NCBI RefSeq assembly: GCF_037126465.1
Contig: NC_088201.1
Span: forward strand, 135,312,052 to 135,376,051
DNA length: 64,000 nt
Direction: 5' to 3'
Source: Ornithodoros turicata
Lineage: Eukaryota; Arthropoda; Arachnida; Ixodida; Argasidae
This document shows positions 63,425 to 64,000 of the stretch, piece by piece. The notes beneath the pieces are model-generated. The model searched no databases. It worked only from the letters and a program-made list of their open reading frames with translations, and had not been told where the DNA came from. The position numbers and the translations under genes are program-made. Every line of letters begins with the position of its first letter. Positions within the stretch are counted from its first letter, which is position 1.

Positions 63425-64000
63425 ATGGGTCCTAGGGTTATCTCTTATGGTTTGGAACTTATAGATGGAGGAGGATCCGTGGCGGGACCTGTTGCAGCCC
63501 CTTTGGCAACTAATTCAGAATACAAAAGGTTTATATCTGAACACGAAGAGAGTGATCACAACAATCCTGGAACAAGTAATCGAATTGAACCTATCCATAA
63601 CGAAGATATTAGAAGTATTGATCCCGAGGGTCAAGGAGATACGATATGGACGATCTCTGACTCTCAAGTCCATATTTCAAACTTTAGAGAAGTTTCTGAA
63701 AGGGTACCAAACGAAATTCGGAGACTCGCCGAAACGTTGGCAAATAGATGTAACCGATTCGTCCCTAATGGTCACAGATGGCTTGGAGACATCATTCCTG
63801 AAGTCAGAAATGATGACCTTTTTGAAATCATTGAAAATACAAGAGAATGGCTCAGTCGTTACGGTGATGCACGAGGAGTAGCCGTTATTTTCCACCCAGA
63901 GTCAGCAGATGTACTAGAAGGACATCTCCACGTCTATCATAGCTGTGCCTTCCGAAACAGTACTTGCACATGTGGTTTCCTCCGACTCTTCACAGGAATC
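63425..64000 (+). CDS. Densovirus NS1-like open frame, runs off the window
   Basis: From ATG at 63,425 the frame has no stop for 192 codons to the window edge. It differs from the 138-codon frame at 63,465-63,881, which is a shadow in another frame. Landmarks: ISYGLELIDGGGSVAGP near the start, RRLAETLANRCNRFVPNGHR, then EGHLHVYHSC and STCTCGFLR close to the edge, the His-x-His plus Cys-x-Cys block found near the start of the NS1 nickase domain of densoviruses. The HUH nickase and helicase would lie beyond the window. The start follows the NS3-like stop by 55 bases, as in ambisense densoviruses. The frame is well kept while the neighbouring capsid gene is broken. Whether it is intact farther on is not visible. 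Confidence 0.6.
   Translation, partial: MGPRVISYGLELIDGGGSVAGPVAAPLATNSEYKRFISEHEESDHNNPGTSNRIEPIHNEDIRSIDPEGQGDTIWTISDSQVHISNFREVSERVPNEIRRLAETLANRCNRFVPNGHRWLGDIIPEVRNDDLFEIIENTREWLSRYGDARGVAVIFHPESADVLEGHLHVYHSCAFRNSTCTCGFLRLFTGI

Noticed and set aside
63465..63881. 138-codon frame at the right edge
   Set aside because: It overlaps the 192-codon NS1-like frame in another phase and has no viral motif. It is a shadow.

Overview
The window looks like nuclear DNA of a chelicerate, most likely a tick. The evidence is indirect: split coding sequence with GT-AG splice sites, a very dense layer of nested retroelements and DNA transposons, tRNA-derived SINEs with (CCA)n or (CTC)n tails, I-type LINEs that carry an RNase H domain, Penelope-like and Ty3/gypsy elements, and palindromic MITEs. 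There are no bacterial operons, no rRNA and no CRISPR array. Most of the readable protein sequence belongs to mobile elements, and only about three short pieces look like possible host genes.

Layout. 2.2-8.8 kb: a decayed Ty3/gypsy element on the + strand (LTR end, gag, protease, RT, integrase). It is split by a minus-strand Penelope-like element and by a palindrome flanked by two tRNA-like sequences. 9-19 kb: foldback elements, a 100-bp tandem repeat and nested DNA transposons. 20.1-20.5 kb: a symmetric phase 1-1 exon candidate, which is phase-compatible with a terminal exon candidate at 34.8-35.0 kb. The presumed intron between them holds a nearly complete I-type LINE (22.8-28.1 kb, gag-like ORF1 plus EN-RT-RNase H ORF2, 9-bp target duplication), a nested hAT-like element with an 8-bp duplication, a second LINE tail and a complete SINE. 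35.6-42 kb: nested MITEs, AGATCTG-rich tandem repeats and a 0.9-kb perfect-ended foldback. 42.9-43.2 kb: a tiny two-exon gene candidate for a secreted peptide. 47.8-51.5 kb: a second Ty3/gypsy element whose integrase is split by a SINE. 52-54.3 kb: a cluster of palindromic MITEs. 54.5-57.7 kb: a LINE carrying a 253-bp tandem duplication, with a hAT-like element in its 3' UTR. 59.4-60.9 kb: a 5'-truncated LINE with an intact RNase H frame.

The most unusual part is the right edge (61.8-64.0 kb), an endogenous densovirus-like (Parvoviridae, Densovirinae) sequence. A capsid-like gene, broken by several frameshifts, is followed on the same strand by two hairpin-forming palindromes, the end of an NS3-like frame, and an NS1-like frame of 192 codons that has no stop and runs off the window. 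The virus calls rest on protein motifs read by eye; the NS frame is open and its full state cannot be judged here.

The elements do not form a pathway. They record waves of insertion: Ty3/gypsy and LINEs first, then SINEs, hAT-like elements and MITEs into them.
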